Numbered from the stretch's first letter, positions 8,093-17,282 are shown. The stretch: DNA of 64,000 nt from Acidobacteriota bacterium (GCA_030949985.1 JAUZRX010000010.1:211148-275147); one strand, 5' to 3'. The notes: generated by a model not told the origin, from the letters alone. Numbers and translations are program-made.

Positions 8093-9957
8093 CGCTTTTC
8101 CTCCAGCAGGCTCCGAGCCCGGTCCTTGATCTCCGCGACGCGGAAGGGCTGGCCCTGGATCTTCTGCAACCCCTCGATGGCCACGTTGTAGCGCGCCGTC
8201 AGCACGTCTCTGAGTTGCCCGCGATTCAGCTCGGGCAACAGGATCCGCCCCGAATACTCTCGCAGGATCGCCTCCAGCCCCCGGGGCAGAGGGTGCAGGT
8301 AACGCAAGTGCACGGAGGCCACGTTCCGACCCTCTCGACGCAGTTCCCGGGTGGCCTGGGTGATCGCACCCCAGGTCGAGCCCCAACCGACGATCAGCAG
8401 ATCGCCACCGGCCTCACCCTCCTCGAAGGTCGCCGGCGGAAGATCCTCCGCCACCGCGGCGACCTTGGCCGCCCGCGCCGCCACCATCCGCTCGTGATTC
8501 CGGGGGTCGTAGGAGACCGCCCCCTGCTCGTCCTTCTCGAGCCCCCCCACCCGGTGCTCGAGCCCCGGCGTACCCGGACGCACCCACGGCCGGGCCCCCG
8601 TCCGCGCGTCCCGCACGTAGGTCCCCCGAAAGCTCTCGGGATCGCTGTGGAAGGCGACCGGAATCGGTGGTAGATCCTCCGGCGCCGGCACACGGAAAGG
8701 CTCGGCCCCGTTGGCGATGTAGCCGTCGGAGAGCAGAATGACCGGCGTCATGTGGCGAATCGCCAACCGGGCGGCCTCGAAGACCATGTGGAAACAGTCT
8801 CCCGGAGAAGCCGCGGCAAGCACCGGCAGGGGCGACTCGCCGTGGCGGCCGTGGAGAGCGATGTCCAGGTCCGCCTGCTCGGTCTTGGTGGGCAGCCCGG
8901 TGGAAGGCCCACCCCGCTGGACGCAGATCACCAACAACGGCAATTCCATCATCACCGCCAGGCCCAGCATCTCGCCCTTGAGCGCCAGCCCCGGCCCGCT
9001 GGTGCTGGTCACCCCCAACGCCCCGGCGAAGGAAGCGCCCAGGGCCGCCCCCACGGCGGCCATCTCGTCCTCGGCCTGGAAGGTGACCACGCCGTGGGCC
9101 TTGAGGCGCCCGGCGCGGTGCAGCACGGTGGATGCCGGAGTGATGGGATAGCTGCCCAGGAAAACCTGCAAGCCGGATTGGTGCGCCACCGAGGCCAGCG
9201 CCAGGGCGATGGCCTCGTTGCCGTCCAGGTTGCGGTAGAGCCCTGCCGGCAGCGGCGCGTGGGCCACCTCGTAGACGGTCTGGAAAATGCGGGCGGTCTC
9301 GGCGTAGTTGTAGCCGGCTCGCAACACCTTCTCGTTGGCCTCCGCCAGCGATGGACTGGATGCGAACTTGCGGCGCAACCATTCCAGGGTGGGCCCGAGT
9401 GGCCGGCTGTAGAGCCAGTAGAGCATGCCCAGGGCGAAGAAGTTCTTGCAGCGATCCCGCTCCCGCACGCTCAATTCCGTCTCTGCCAGGGCCTGCCGGG
9501 TGATGCTGGTGATCCCCACGGGATAGACCCGGTAACCTTCCAGCTCGTGCCCTTCCAGAGGCGAGCTCTGGTAGCCCGCCTTGCGCAGGTTGTTTCCATC
9601 GAAGGCATCCGAGTTGACGATCAGGATGCCCCCCTTCTTGAGGCCCGAGAGATGCATCCGCAAGGCCGCCGGATTGAAGGCCACCAGCACGTCGGCTTCG
9701 TCACCGGGGGTCAGCACCGACTTGGAGGCGAACTGAAGCTGGAAGCCGGAGACACCGGGCAGGGTGCCCGCAGGGGCGCGAATCTCGGCCGGATAGTCGG
9801 GAAGGGTCGCCACATCGTTGCCCGCCAGGGCGGAGGTCTCGCTCATACGGCTGCCGGTGAGCTGGATGCCGTCGCCGGAGTCTCCGGCCAGGCGAACGAT
9901 GACCGCCTCGACCTGCTGCCGCCGCGTACCACCTTCGGAGGGGCTCGTTGAAGTCAT
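8089..9957 (-). CDS. korA: 2-oxoacid:ferredoxin oxidoreductase, fused gamma-alpha subunit
   Basis: A 622-residue subunit with the gamma domain (about 16-195, starting VIVRLAGDSGDGIQLTG) fused ahead of the alpha domain (from about 215, GNEAIALALASVAHQSG, then GSYPITPASTVLH and FQAEDEMAAVGAALGAS). This is the usual KorA layout of 2-oxoglutarate:ferredoxin oxidoreductases in reductive or anaerobic TCA metabolism. The gene pair is ordered korA-korB with a 4-nt ATGA overlap. There is no delta (polyferredoxin) subunit next door, as expected for the two-subunit Kor type. Substrate preference between 2-oxoglutarate and other 2-oxoacids cannot be settled by eye. Confidence 0.95.
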   Translation of the reverse strand: MTSTSPSEGGTRRQQVEAVIVRLAGDSGDGIQLTGSRMSETSALAGNDVATLPDYPAEIRAPAGTLPGVSGFQLQFASKSVLTPGDEADVLVAFNPAALRMHLSGLKKGGILIVNSDAFDGNNLRKAGYQSSPLEGHELEGYRVYPVGITSITRQALAETELSVRERDRCKNFFALGMLYWLYSRPLGPTLEWLRRKFASSPSLAEANEKVLRAGYNYAETARIFQTVYEVAHAPLPAGLYRNLDGNEAIALALASVAHQSGLQVFLGSYPITPASTVLHRAGRLKAHGVVTFQAEDEMAAVGAALGASFAGALGVTSTSGPGLALKGEMLGLAVMMELPLLVICVQRGGPSTGLPTKTEQADLDIALHGRHGESPLPVLAAASPGDCFHMVFEAARLAIRHMTPVILLSDGYIANGAEPFRVPAPEDLPPIPVAFHSDPESFRGTYVRDARTGARPWVRPGTPGLEHRVGGLEKDEQGAVSYDPRNHERMVAARAAKVAAVAEDLPPATFEEGEAGGDLLIVGWGSTWGAITQATRELRREGRNVASVHLRYLHPLPRGLEAILREYSGRILLPELNRGQLRDVLTARYNVAIEGLQKIQGQPFRVAEIKDRARSLLEEKR

Positions 9958-10050
9958 GGAAGATGCGCCTTCGTGGGAGCGGGCGGGGTTACCGTCCCGC
10001 CGCCGGATACGCCTAACTCGACCACCAGGTGGTTTTCGTCTTCGCTGGGC

Positions 10051-12081
10051 TCATTCTATGTCCAAACGGTTTTCGGGCAATTCCCCCACCCGCGGCAGGG
10101 GCCGTGACCAGGACCACTCCCGCAGGGTGTATTGCCGGCGCCCCAAGCGCCCCCGCACGATGATCCGGCTCGCCACGTCGAGCCCCCCGGCCCGGCGCCA
10201 GCTCTCGAAAACGAGTTCCTCGTCGGGCTCGGCGTCCGCGGCACGACCCGGCCACCAGACCCGCAGGGCCTCCGGCCGCGTGCCGCCCTCCTGCACCACG
10301 ACTTCGATCACCGACCCCTGGGCCAGTTCGACCCGCAGAAAAGGACGGGGCGCGGCGCCTGCGACCTCGCCCTCCGGCACCTCCGCGGGAAGCAGCCCGG
10401 AGACCACCGCCCCGGCCAGGACCGCCGGCTCGCGAAACGCCCATTGCTCGAGCTGGTCGAGCCCCACCGCGCCGACTTCGGACTCCTGCTGCTCACCCGT
10501 GACCAGCCGATCGCTCCCCGGGGACGAGTCGATCTCCAGCTTCCGCTCCCCCGCGCGCCAGCTCGCCCGGGCCCGCTCGGGGCCCGCCTCCACCTGCATC
10601 TCGGAGATCACGGGTCCCGCCGGCGTCATCTCCTCGACGGAGTAGCGGGCCACGTAGGCCACGGGAACCGGCCGTGCCCCGTCGCCACCCAGCGCCCGCA
10701 GGAGTTCCAGCGCCCGTTGCCGGGCACGCTCCCGCCTCTGCTCCTCCTTCACCCGGCAGGGGCGCGGCAGGTCCCGGCCGCAGTGATCGAGAGGAGCGAC
10801 GAGCCGCGGCTCGGGGAAACCCGCCAGTTCCACGGAAACAGCCGCCGGAGCGCCGGCCTCCACCGCCACCCGGGCGGCGCTGGCCAGCAGATCGGCGGCG
10901 ACCGGCTTGAGCCGGCTCGAATCCATGGGCCTCTTCCATCGGTCCGCCGGGGGCCAGCGCCAGGCGGAAGCCGTCAGCAACTCGTCGACCAGCAAGCGCT
11001 CCGGCTCCGAGCGCCGGCGGTCCGCCGCCCCGTCCAACCGTCGCCGAGCGCGCAACACGGCATCCCGACGGAATGATTGCCGGGCAGCCGAGTCCAAGGC
11101 CGCCATCAGCACTTTCCAGGCGGCCGCCCCCTGCCCGGGCCGCACCTCGGCACCGAGCAACAGGACACCGCCGCCGTCGGCCGCCGCGACCACTTCCACA
11201 GAAGCCACGGCTTCCGGGCCGAGGGCGACTCTCAGGCGCTGGGCAAGGGAACCTTCACCCTCGGCCAGGGACTCGGCGAGCAGTTCCAGGGCTGCGCCAT
11301 GGCGCTCGGCCACCCGGCGATCGAAACGCAGACCGTGAACCAGGGCCAGGGTGCCGGCGGGAGCCTCGAGGTCCTGCACCCGCAGGCGCTGGACCGTCGC
11401 CGGCACCTCCGGAAGTTCGAAGCGCAAGGACGCGAAATCCCGCTCCACCCGGGTCTCGAGTTCCGCCGCCAGGCGGGGGGCCCCGGCCGGCGGCCCGGCG
11501 AAGAGCACCGGCAGCGGCCGGAGGGAGAACTCGTCGAGCATCCGCTTCACTTCGTCGGTGGCGATCTCGGCCCACAGCCCCGGCTGGGCTTCCAGGCTCT
11601 CGGCCGCCGCGCCGGAGCCCAGCAGGGCCAGCAGGGCCATCCGCCGGGCCTGGCCGCCCGGCTCCCCACGCGCGGCCCGGGCGCGGGTCTCGAGGGTCCG
11701 GCGGGCGCTGTCCATGGCTTTCCGGGAGGGGAGCCGGGGTCTGAGCAGGGGCCGGAGCAACGCGGCCAGGCGCTGAACCCGCCCCGACGGCAGGCGGTAG
11801 CCCACCGCCACGTATCCCGGCAGGGCCAGCGTCAGGGGAGTTTCGTCTTCCCGGCCGGTGCCCTCGACCAGGGCCCGCGCCGCGAGGTAGGCCGGCGCCT
11901 GTGCAGCCCCCTCCGCGGGCCAGAGCACCACCGCCGCCATCTCTCCACCCTCCGCAGGCATGACCCGCATGGGCCCGGCGGCGCCCAGCGCGGAAAGGAT
12001 GCTTCCGACCATCAGCGCGACGGCCGACAACCACGGGCGGAAGGGAAAGAATCGGCTGGGGACGAGAGGTCGCGTACGCAT
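10051..12081 (-). CDS. exported protein resembling a degenerate M16 (insulinase-type) peptidase
   Basis: A 676-residue protein with an N-terminal export signal (Arg-rich start, then WLSAVALMVGSILSALGAAG). The centre has the M16 half-domain pattern: a gaining-strand region followed by AALELLAESLAEGEGSLAQRLR and, later, GGGVLLLGAEVRPGQGAAAWKVLMAALDSA, resembling the LLGGGFSSRLF...YAGTAPEN blocks of M16 proteins. No HxxEH zinc motif is found, so peptidase activity is unlikely if the homology is right. The C-terminal 150 residues look beta-rich (EVVVQEGGTRPEALRVWWPG), like an outer-membrane lipid or peptidoglycan-associated domain. The ATG at 12081 gives a proper signal peptide. Family assignment is tentative. 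Confidence 0.5.
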   Translation of the reverse strand: MRTRPLVPSRFFPFRPWLSAVALMVGSILSALGAAGPMRVMPAEGGEMAAVVLWPAEGAAQAPAYLAARALVEGTGREDETPLTLALPGYVAVGYRLPSGRVQRLAALLRPLLRPRLPSRKAMDSARRTLETRARAARGEPGGQARRMALLALLGSGAAAESLEAQPGLWAEIATDEVKRMLDEFSLRPLPVLFAGPPAGAPRLAAELETRVERDFASLRFELPEVPATVQRLRVQDLEAPAGTLALVHGLRFDRRVAERHGAALELLAESLAEGEGSLAQRLRVALGPEAVASVEVVAAADGGGVLLLGAEVRPGQGAAAWKVLMAALDSAARQSFRRDAVLRARRRLDGAADRRRSEPERLLVDELLTASAWRWPPADRWKRPMDSSRLKPVAADLLASAARVAVEAGAPAAVSVELAGFPEPRLVAPLDHCGRDLPRPCRVKEEQRRERARQRALELLRALGGDGARPVPVAYVARYSVEEMTPAGPVISEMQVEAGPERARASWRAGERKLEIDSSPGSDRLVTGEQQESEVGAVGLDQLEQWAFREPAVLAGAVVSGLLPAEVPEGEVAGAAPRPFLRVELAQGSVIEVVVQEGGTRPEALRVWWPGRAADAEPDEELVFESWRRAGGLDVASRIIVRGRLGRRQYTLREWSWSRPLPRVGELPENRLDIE

Positions 12082-12173
12082 GGTCAGGGATTGTAAGCGC
12101 TGGGAGCCGGCACGGCAGCGATCTTTCGCCCCCCTCCCGCTCCGGCCGGATCGGGAGCGGCTCCCACGGCGAT

Positions 12174-12202
12174 TTGGCCGGCGCAGCGTTGGGGTCCATA
12201 CT
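12174..12202 (+). promoter_or_regulatory. possible sigma-70 promoter for the YtxH/chemosensory genes
   Basis: TTGGCC at 12174-12179 and CATACT at 12197-12202 are separated by 17 bp, about 95 nt before the YtxH start, in the 215-nt divergent gap opposite the M16-like gene. Both hexamers are imperfect. Confidence 0.3.
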
Positions 12203-12296
12203 TTCGGAGAGGTTGTCCGTGGACCTCGCAGCCGAGGCTGGATGCCCATGGATCCGCAGGTTTCTCAACACGCGAAGTCATAAGGAGCAGCAGGCA

Positions 12297-12611
12297 ATGT
12301 CCAACCAGAGCGATTCCGGACTGGCAGTTCTTGGAGCCTTCATCTTCGGCGGCCTCGTCGGTGCCGCCGTAGCCCTGCTCACGGCTCCGAAGACCGGTAA
12401 GGAAACCCGGGAAGATCTCTACCGCTGGACCGAGGGCGCAGCCCAGAAGACGCGGGAGAAGGTCCAGACCCTGGCGGCCGACACGGGCGAGAAGGTGCGT
12501 TCCCTGGCCGAGGACGCCGGCGAGAAGGTGCGCCACGTCTATGGCTCTGCCAAGGATCGCTTCGCCCGCGGCGAGGAGGCCGCCGACCCCGACCTGCCCA
12601 CCGCCGACTGA
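12297..12611 (+). CDS. YtxH-domain membrane-anchored protein
   Basis: A 104-residue protein. After a short N-terminus comes one membrane segment (AVLGAFIFGGLVGAAVALLTAP), then APKTGKETRE and an amphipathic helical tail with a repeated AxDxGEKVRxLAED pattern, which is the YtxH/gas-vesicle-like family layout. These proteins are often stress-induced and membrane-attached; no precise role is known. AAGGAG lies 11 nt before the ATG. It precedes the CheW-CZB gene by 111 nt on the same strand, so it may share the chemosensory transcript, but nothing in it points to signalling. Confidence 0.8.
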   Translation: MSNQSDSGLAVLGAFIFGGLVGAAVALLTAPKTGKETREDLYRWTEGAAQKTREKVQTLAADTGEKVRSLAEDAGEKVRHVYGSAKDRFARGEEAADPDLPTAD

Positions 12612-12722
12612 TCTCCACGGGCGCCCCGACCCCGCGACAGGGGCCGTGGCGCCCGGACTGGATTCCCGGCGGCGCGCGCCCTAGATCTCCCTCTGGAGCC
12701 CGACTCCGAAGAGGGGGATGTC

Positions 12723-13559
12723 ATGTCCACCAACAATTCGCTCTTTGGCGGTGATAGCCCCGCGACCATCTTCCACATCGGCGACCGGAGCCTGGCTCTT
12801 CCGGCCTTCTCTGTGCGCGAGATGATCGCCATGCCCCCGGTGACGCCGGTTCCCCGAACTCCCCCATGGGTCAGGGGCGCATTCAATCTCAGGGGGCGGT
12901 TGATTCCCGTGGTCGACCTGCGGGTCAAGCTCGGCATGCGCCCCCTCGAAGAGGAACTCAACGACCTGGTCCAACTTCTCGGTGAGCGCCAAAAAGATCA
13001 CCTCAACTGGCTCGAAGAATTGGAGGCATCGGTCCGGGAGGGCCGGGAATTCCGCCTGGCCACCGATCCCACCAAGTGCAAGTTCGGCCGCTGGCTTGCC
13101 GGCTTCCACACCAACAACCCGCTGCTTCAGCAACTCCTGGGCCGATTCTCCGAACCGCACCAGGGAATCCATGCGATCGCGATCGAGGTCGGCCACTTGA
13201 TCACACGCAACGACAACGAAGCTGCGCTCAAGACGATCAACAACGCACGCCATGGCCTGCTCGACGAGATGATCCGGCTCTTCGAACGAACCCGCACCAT
13301 GCTCAGGGAAACGACGAGGGAAATAGCCATCGTCCTCGAACACGACGACGTCGAGTTTGCCATCTCCATCGATACGGTCGATGGTGTCGAACACCTGGCC
13401 GCGAAGACCATCGAGGAACTGCCGAACATGCTCGGTGGATTGGACGAGGATGTTTTCGCGGGCGCCGCGCGGCGTGAGAGGGACGGCTCAGTCGTTCTGC
13501 TGCTGGACCTGGGGGCCCTGCTCCCCACCATCACCGAGAAAATGGCCCAAAGCGCCTGA
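12723..13559 (+). CDS. CheW-like coupling protein with an inserted CZB zinc-binding domain
   Basis: A 278-residue soluble protein. Residues about 14-75 form the first half of a CheW fold (ends RGAFNLRGRLIPVVDLRVKLGM). A CZB (chemoreceptor zinc-binding) domain occupies about 88-190. CheW resumes at about 200 (IAIVLEHDDVEFAISIDTVDGVEHL) and ends VLLLDLGALLP. The CZB ligand set is visible: H93, C119 in KCKFGRW, H146 and H150 in EPHQGIH. CZB domains bind zinc tightly through three His and one Cys, and some respond to zinc or to oxidants such as HOCl. The protein could therefore couple receptors to CheA in a metal- or redox-dependent way. It precedes the receptor and triple CheW genes, separated from them by PPK2. 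Confidence 0.85.
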   Translation: MSTNNSLFGGDSPATIFHIGDRSLALPAFSVREMIAMPPVTPVPRTPPWVRGAFNLRGRLIPVVDLRVKLGMRPLEEELNDLVQLLGERQKDHLNWLEELEASVREGREFRLATDPTKCKFGRWLAGFHTNNPLLQQLLGRFSEPHQGIHAIAIEVGHLITRNDNEAALKTINNARHGLLDEMIRLFERTRTMLRETTREIAIVLEHDDVEFAISIDTVDGVEHLAAKTIEELPNMLGGLDEDVFAGAARRERDGSVVLLLDLGALLPTITEKMAQSA

Positions 13560-13570
13560 GGCCGCCGCGC

Positions 13571-13600
13571 GCCGGCCCCTTGTCCGGGGCCGGCTCTTTC
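13571..13600. terminator. bidirectional hairpin between CheW-CZB and ppk2
   Basis: A stem GCCGGCCCC/GGGGCCGGC with a 6-nt loop lies in the 59-nt gap between two convergent stop codons. A CTCTTTC stretch follows on the plus strand. The very stable stem and position fit a shared terminator; the U-tract is weak. Confidence 0.65.
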
Positions 13601-13618
13601 AGCGCGCTTCTCTGATCT

Positions 13619-14485
13619 TCAGTACACCTCGGGCACGAAGGTCTGGTCGCTGATCGGTGGCCTCACATAGCCGGTCTGCTTGGGCCGCTCGGGAAGCTTG
13701 ATCACCTTGGGCGTCGTATCCACGTAGGGGATCAGGCTCAGCAGGTGGTGGATGCAATTGAGCCGCGCCCGCTTCTTGTCGTCCGCGTCGACCACGTACC
13801 AGGGCGCCTGCTTGATGTCGGTATAGGCGAACATCTCGTCCTTGGCCTTGGAGTACTCGATCCATCGGGCCCGCGATTCGAGGTCCATCGGGCTCAGCTT
13901 CCAGCGCTTGAGCGGATCCCGGGCCCGGGCCTGGAAACGACGTTCCTGCTCCTCCTGGCTGACGGAGAACCAGTACTTGATCAAGGTCGTGCCGGAACGA
14001 ACGATCATCCGCTCGAACTCCGGGCAGGAGCGCAAAAATTCGCGGTACTGCTGTTCGTCGCAGAAGCCCATCACTCGCTCGACGCCCGCCCGGTTGTACC
14101 AGCTGCGATCGAAGAGAACGATTTCACCCCCGCCGGGCAAATGAGGCACGTAACGCTGGAAATACCACTGGGTCTTTTCCCGCTCGGTCGGCGTACCGAG
14201 AGCCACGACGCGACAAATCCTCGGATTCAGGCGCTGGGTGATTCGCTTGATCACGCCGCCCTTACCCGCTGCATCGCGTCCCTCGAAGATCACCACGATC
14301 TTCTTCCCCTCGGCCTTGACCCATTCCTGCAGCTTGACCAGTTCCACCTGGAGTTTGGCCAGCTCCTTCTCGTAGAACTTGCGCTTGAGCTTGGGGCGAT
14401 CGACGGTCCGGGGCGGATGGTCGTCCAACACCGCCGTCAGGGAATCGGGGCCCGGCTTGTGATGGCTCTTGTTCTTTTTGCTCAC
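13619..14485 (-). CDS. ppk2: polyphosphate kinase 2 (PPK2)
   Basis: Soluble nucleoside-phosphate:polyphosphate kinase of 288 residues, using polyP to phosphorylate nucleotides. It has the PPK2 Walker A FEGRDAAGKGG, the lid/Arg region GTPTEREKTQWYFQRY, and Walker B-like LFDRSWYNRAGVERVMGF, then KYWFSVSQEEQERRF and DPLKRWKLSP. Together these indicate a class I-like single-domain enzyme. The GTG at 14485 has GGAGGAG five nt upstream and gives a Lys-rich N-terminus typical of the family. An ATG at 14542, one base after the leader ORF stop, is the alternative (19 extra residues). It is placed opposite to, and inside, the chemosensory cluster. Confidence 0.93.
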   Translation of the reverse strand: MSKKNKSHHKPGPDSLTAVLDDHPPRTVDRPKLKRKFYEKELAKLQVELVKLQEWVKAEGKKIVVIFEGRDAAGKGGVIKRITQRLNPRICRVVALGTPTEREKTQWYFQRYVPHLPGGGEIVLFDRSWYNRAGVERVMGFCDEQQYREFLRSCPEFERMIVRSGTTLIKYWFSVSQEEQERRFQARARDPLKRWKLSPMDLESRARWIEYSKAKDEMFAYTDIKQAPWYVVDADDKKRARLNCIHHLLSLIPYVDTTPKVIKLPERPKQTGYVRPPISDQTFVPEVY

Positions 14486-14543
14486 AGGCTCCTCCGCGGG
14501 GACTCCCCTCGGCAGCACGATCGCGAGGGTGCCCTGGCTCATT

Positions 14544-14585
14544 CTAGGTCCCGCCGGGGCCTTCGTTAAGCACTTTTTTACCCAT
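14544..14585 (-). CDS. possible 13-aa leader ORF ahead of ppk2
   Basis: ATG GGT AAA AAA... encodes MGKKVLNEGPGGT and ends in TAG. It is preceded by an excellent AGGAGG site spaced 10 nt from the ATG. The stop is followed after one base by an ATG in the ppk2 frame (14542), a layout that allows reinitiation. It could be a translated leader, or chance in a GC-rich gap. Confidence 0.35.
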   Translation of the reverse strand: MGKKVLNEGPGGT

Positions 14586-15331
14586 CGATCGGCCCCTCCT
14601 GAAAAGTACACTCCACGACGTTCCCTGGGCGCGTTACACGCCGCCCCCCCGCCGGGAAGGAACGAGAGCAGCCAGGCTGCCCTCTTCGCCGATCGCGGCC
14701 ATAGGCCGCCAAGCACCGGGAATTGCCCCGCTCGCGGCCCCGGCCGGCCTCTGGATCGCAATCGAGGCGGGGAACTCCTTTCCGGTCGGTTGCCAACAGG
14801 CTCTCCGAAGGCCTTCAACCCGGTTCCCACCCCCCGGCACCCGGCGAATACGGCTGTCGATGAGGCCCACCGCAGGCCGTTCGGACAGGCTCCAGCCTCC
14901 CTTGGCCTCGCACCCCATACCTGGTGCGGAAAATCGGTTGCCGGACCCTGGGGAGCGAACGCCGATGCCGGCCCGGCCCTCAGCGACCGACCGCGCCTAC
15001 AACCGACCGCGGCCAGCGTCCGCCCCGCCTCGAACATCCACAACCCACTTTTTTTTAATACCTTGCTGGCCCAGACCCTGCTTTTTGAGTTTCCCCTTGC
15101 CTCGCCCCTTTCACGACCCTAACGTGAACCTTGCAGGAGGCTTGCAGACGGAAATGACAAAACGCCCGACACCCAACCAGAGCCCGTCGAACCGAACCCC
15201 GGCCCACCCCCCGGGCGCTTTCTCGCTCCGCCCGTCCCCCCTCTCCCAGCCACCGGAGGTCCTTTCACCTCCAAGACCGCTCCCTTAGCACTCACCGTCG
15301 TAATCCACAACCCGAGCTGGAGAAGCACAAT
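14586..15331. other. non-coding gap between ppk2 and the chemoreceptor
   Basis: About 750 nt without a convincing gene. Open frames here have no plausible start or composition. It should hold the ppk2 promoter (minus strand) and the chemoreceptor promoter (plus strand). A T-rich run (CTTTTTTTTAATA) is at 15049-15060, a sigma-54-like element at 15067-15082, and a short hairpin GGAGGT/ACCTCC at 15255-15272, 60 nt before the receptor start. Confidence 0.5.
15067..15082 (+). promoter_or_regulatory. sigma-54-like element upstream of the chemoreceptor
   Basis: TGGCCCAGACCCTGCT has the invariant GG and GC at the right spacing for a -24/-12 promoter but deviates at three other consensus positions. 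It lies 265 nt before the receptor ATG, so a long leader would be needed. Confidence 0.3.
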
Positions 15332-17260
15332 ATGAAGACCATGGCAATGCCACCCTCTGTCGAAAGCGCACCCGAGACTGCCCCCTCCAACGCCGACCTC
15401 GAGACCAAGAGGCGTCTGGCCAAGCAGCGAGCGGCCCAACGCGCCGCCAGTCGTACAGCCGCAAAGCGACAACAGGCCGCGGAGCGGATCGCCGCGGCGG
15501 TGGAGGAGATGGCGAGCTCCGTCCCCAGCGCCAATGCGACGGCCGACGAGCTCAACGGCGCCATGGAACAAATCGCCGCCGCCGCCACCGAAGCCAGTGC
15601 CTCCGCCGAGCAGAGCGCCGCGGCCGCACGTGAACTCGCCCGCGTCGCCGAAAACAGCGCCTCGTCCACCAAGGAGAATACGGAGCAGATCCTCAAGCTG
15701 CAGGAACGCATCCGCCAGACCTCCCGTGACCTCAACGCGCTGGTCGAGAACGCCAAGGTCGCTGCCGCCAACAACCTGCAATCCGCTGAACTCATCGCCG
15801 AACTCGAAAAGCAAGCCGCCGAGATCGGCATGGTGGTCAAGACCGTCGCCGGGATCGCCGACCAAACCAACCTTCTCGCCCTGAATGCCGCCATCGAAGC
15901 CGCCCGGGCCGGGGAACACGGCCGCGGATTCGCCGTCGTTGCCGACGAAGTCCGCAACCTCGCCGAAGGCGCCGAAAAATCCGCCAGGGAAATTCGAGAG
16001 CTCGTCCAGTCGATTCAGGACGACGTTCAGAAAGTCGCCGGGGAAATCAAGACCAGCGCTGCGAAGGGCCAGGAGTTGGCCACCAAGGGCGACGAGATCA
16101 CCGCTCAGCTGACCGAGGTCGAATCGGACATGGAGAAGGTCACCCAGATCTCCCTGCAGATCAACGACCTCACGACCGAGATCCAGGCCGCGATCACCCA
16201 GTTTTCAAAGGGTACCGACCAGATCGCTTCGGCGGCGGAAGAATCGGCCGCCGCTTCCGAGGAAGCCTCCGCCGCGGTCAACGAGCAGACCAAGGCCCTG
16301 CGCGACATCGAAAGCACGACCGATGAACTGGCCCAAATGGCTGAATCGTTGCGGTCGTCCACCGACATGGACAAGAGCGCGGAGCAATTGGCCGCGGCCT
16401 CCGAGGAGTTGTCGGCCACCATCGCGGAGATGAGCGCCGCCTCTCAGCAGATCGCGACCGCCATCCAGCAAATCTCCAAGGGCGCCGAAGCCCAAAGCGC
16501 CGCAACAGAAGAATCCTCCGCCGCCATCAAGCAGATCACCAGCAACATGCAGAACATCGCCTCCAGCGTCGAAGCCGCCCTCGAATCGGTCAAGGAGCAG
16601 CGGGAGCTGATCCGTAACAACCGGAGGAGCGTGGACGAGCTGGTCGCGAATCTATCCGAGAGCGCCAAATCCGCCAAGGTCTCCGCCGAGAACATCAGTG
16701 CCCTCGAAGTCCGAGTCCGCCAGATCGACAAGATCGTGGATGCCATCACCAACGTGGCCATGCAAACCAACATGCTCGCTGTCAACGGCGCGGTGGAGGC
16801 GGCCAGGGCCGGCGAGTACGGCAAAGGATTCGCCGTTGTCGCATCCGATATCCGCTCCCTGGCCACGGACTCCGACGCCAACGCCGAAAAAATCAAAGAC
16901 CTCGTTCGCAACATCCAGGACCAGGTTCAGACCGTCTCCCGTGACGTGCTCCAGCTCGGCGCCGCCGCCGACCAGGATGTCGAAGCCGCCAAGCACGCCA
17001 TCCGGAGTCTGGAACATGTGGAAACCGACATCGGCGTGGTGTACGACGGCACCGCCGCCATTCGCGACAACACCCAAGCCGCCGCATCCGCAGTCGAGCA
17101 GGCACGGACTGGCATCGACCAGATAGCCGCCGCCGCGCAGGAGTCGTCCGCTTCAAGCAACGAGGCGGCTACTCTCGCCACACAGCAGCAGCGCAGCATG
17201 CAGGAGTTGGCGCAGGCCATCGAAGACATCTCGGCCATGGCCGACGAGCTCCAGAACTGA
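15332..17260 (+). CDS. soluble methyl-accepting chemotaxis-type receptor with two signalling (MA) domains
   Basis: A 642-residue cytoplasmic receptor made almost wholly of coiled coil, with no membrane segment or recognisable sensor domain. Two MCP signalling hairpin tips are present. The first (about 174-212) is [38 protein letters not shown], abbreviated here by its ends. The second (about 475-512) is a variant in which [15 protein letters not shown] becomes [16 protein letters not shown] and ADEVR becomes ASDIR. Each lies inside its own MA-like helical stretch (about 60-310 and 365-640). Ala/Glu-rich heptads around the tips could carry methylation sites. The N-terminal 50 residues are Lys/Arg-rich. 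The gene is followed 22 nt later by the triple CheW and cheB, so it should feed the CheA encoded here. Confidence 0.9.
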   Translation: MKTMAMPPSVESAPETAPSNADLETKRRLAKQRAAQRAASRTAAKRQQAAERIAAAVEEMASSVPSANATADELNGAMEQIAAAATEASASAEQSAAAARELARVAENSASSTKENTEQILKLQERIRQTSRDLNALVENAKVAAANNLQSAELIAELEKQAAEIGMVVKTVAGIADQTNLLALNAAIEAARAGEHGRGFAVVADEVRNLAEGAEKSAREIRELVQSIQDDVQKVAGEIKTSAAKGQELATKGDEITAQLTEVESDMEKVTQISLQINDLTTEIQAAITQFSKGTDQIASAAEESAAASEEASAAVNEQTKALRDIESTTDELAQMAESLRSSTDMDKSAEQLAAASEELSATIAEMSAASQQIATAIQQISKGAEAQSAATEESSAAIKQITSNMQNIASSVEAALESVKEQRELIRNNRRSVDELVANLSESAKSAKVSAENISALEVRVRQIDKIVDAITNVAMQTNMLAVNGAVEAARAGEYGKGFAVVASDIRSLATDSDANAEKIKDLVRNIQDQVQTVSRDVLQLGAAADQDVEAAKHAIRSLEHVETDIGVVYDGTAAIRDNTQAAASAVEQARTGIDQIAAAAQESSASSNEAATLATQQQRSMQELAQAIEDISAMADELQN

Positions 17261-17282
17261 GCATACCCACGGAGGCCGAACA

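Noticed and set aside
14586-15043. Long N-terminal extension of PPK2
   Set aside because: The extension has no similarity to PPK2 N-termini, and good start sites exist at 14485 and 14542.
15154-15288. 45-codon ORF in the chemoreceptor leader
   Set aside because: Its AGGAGG is about 13 nt from the ATG and the product is Pro/Ser-rich without features; more likely untranslated leader.
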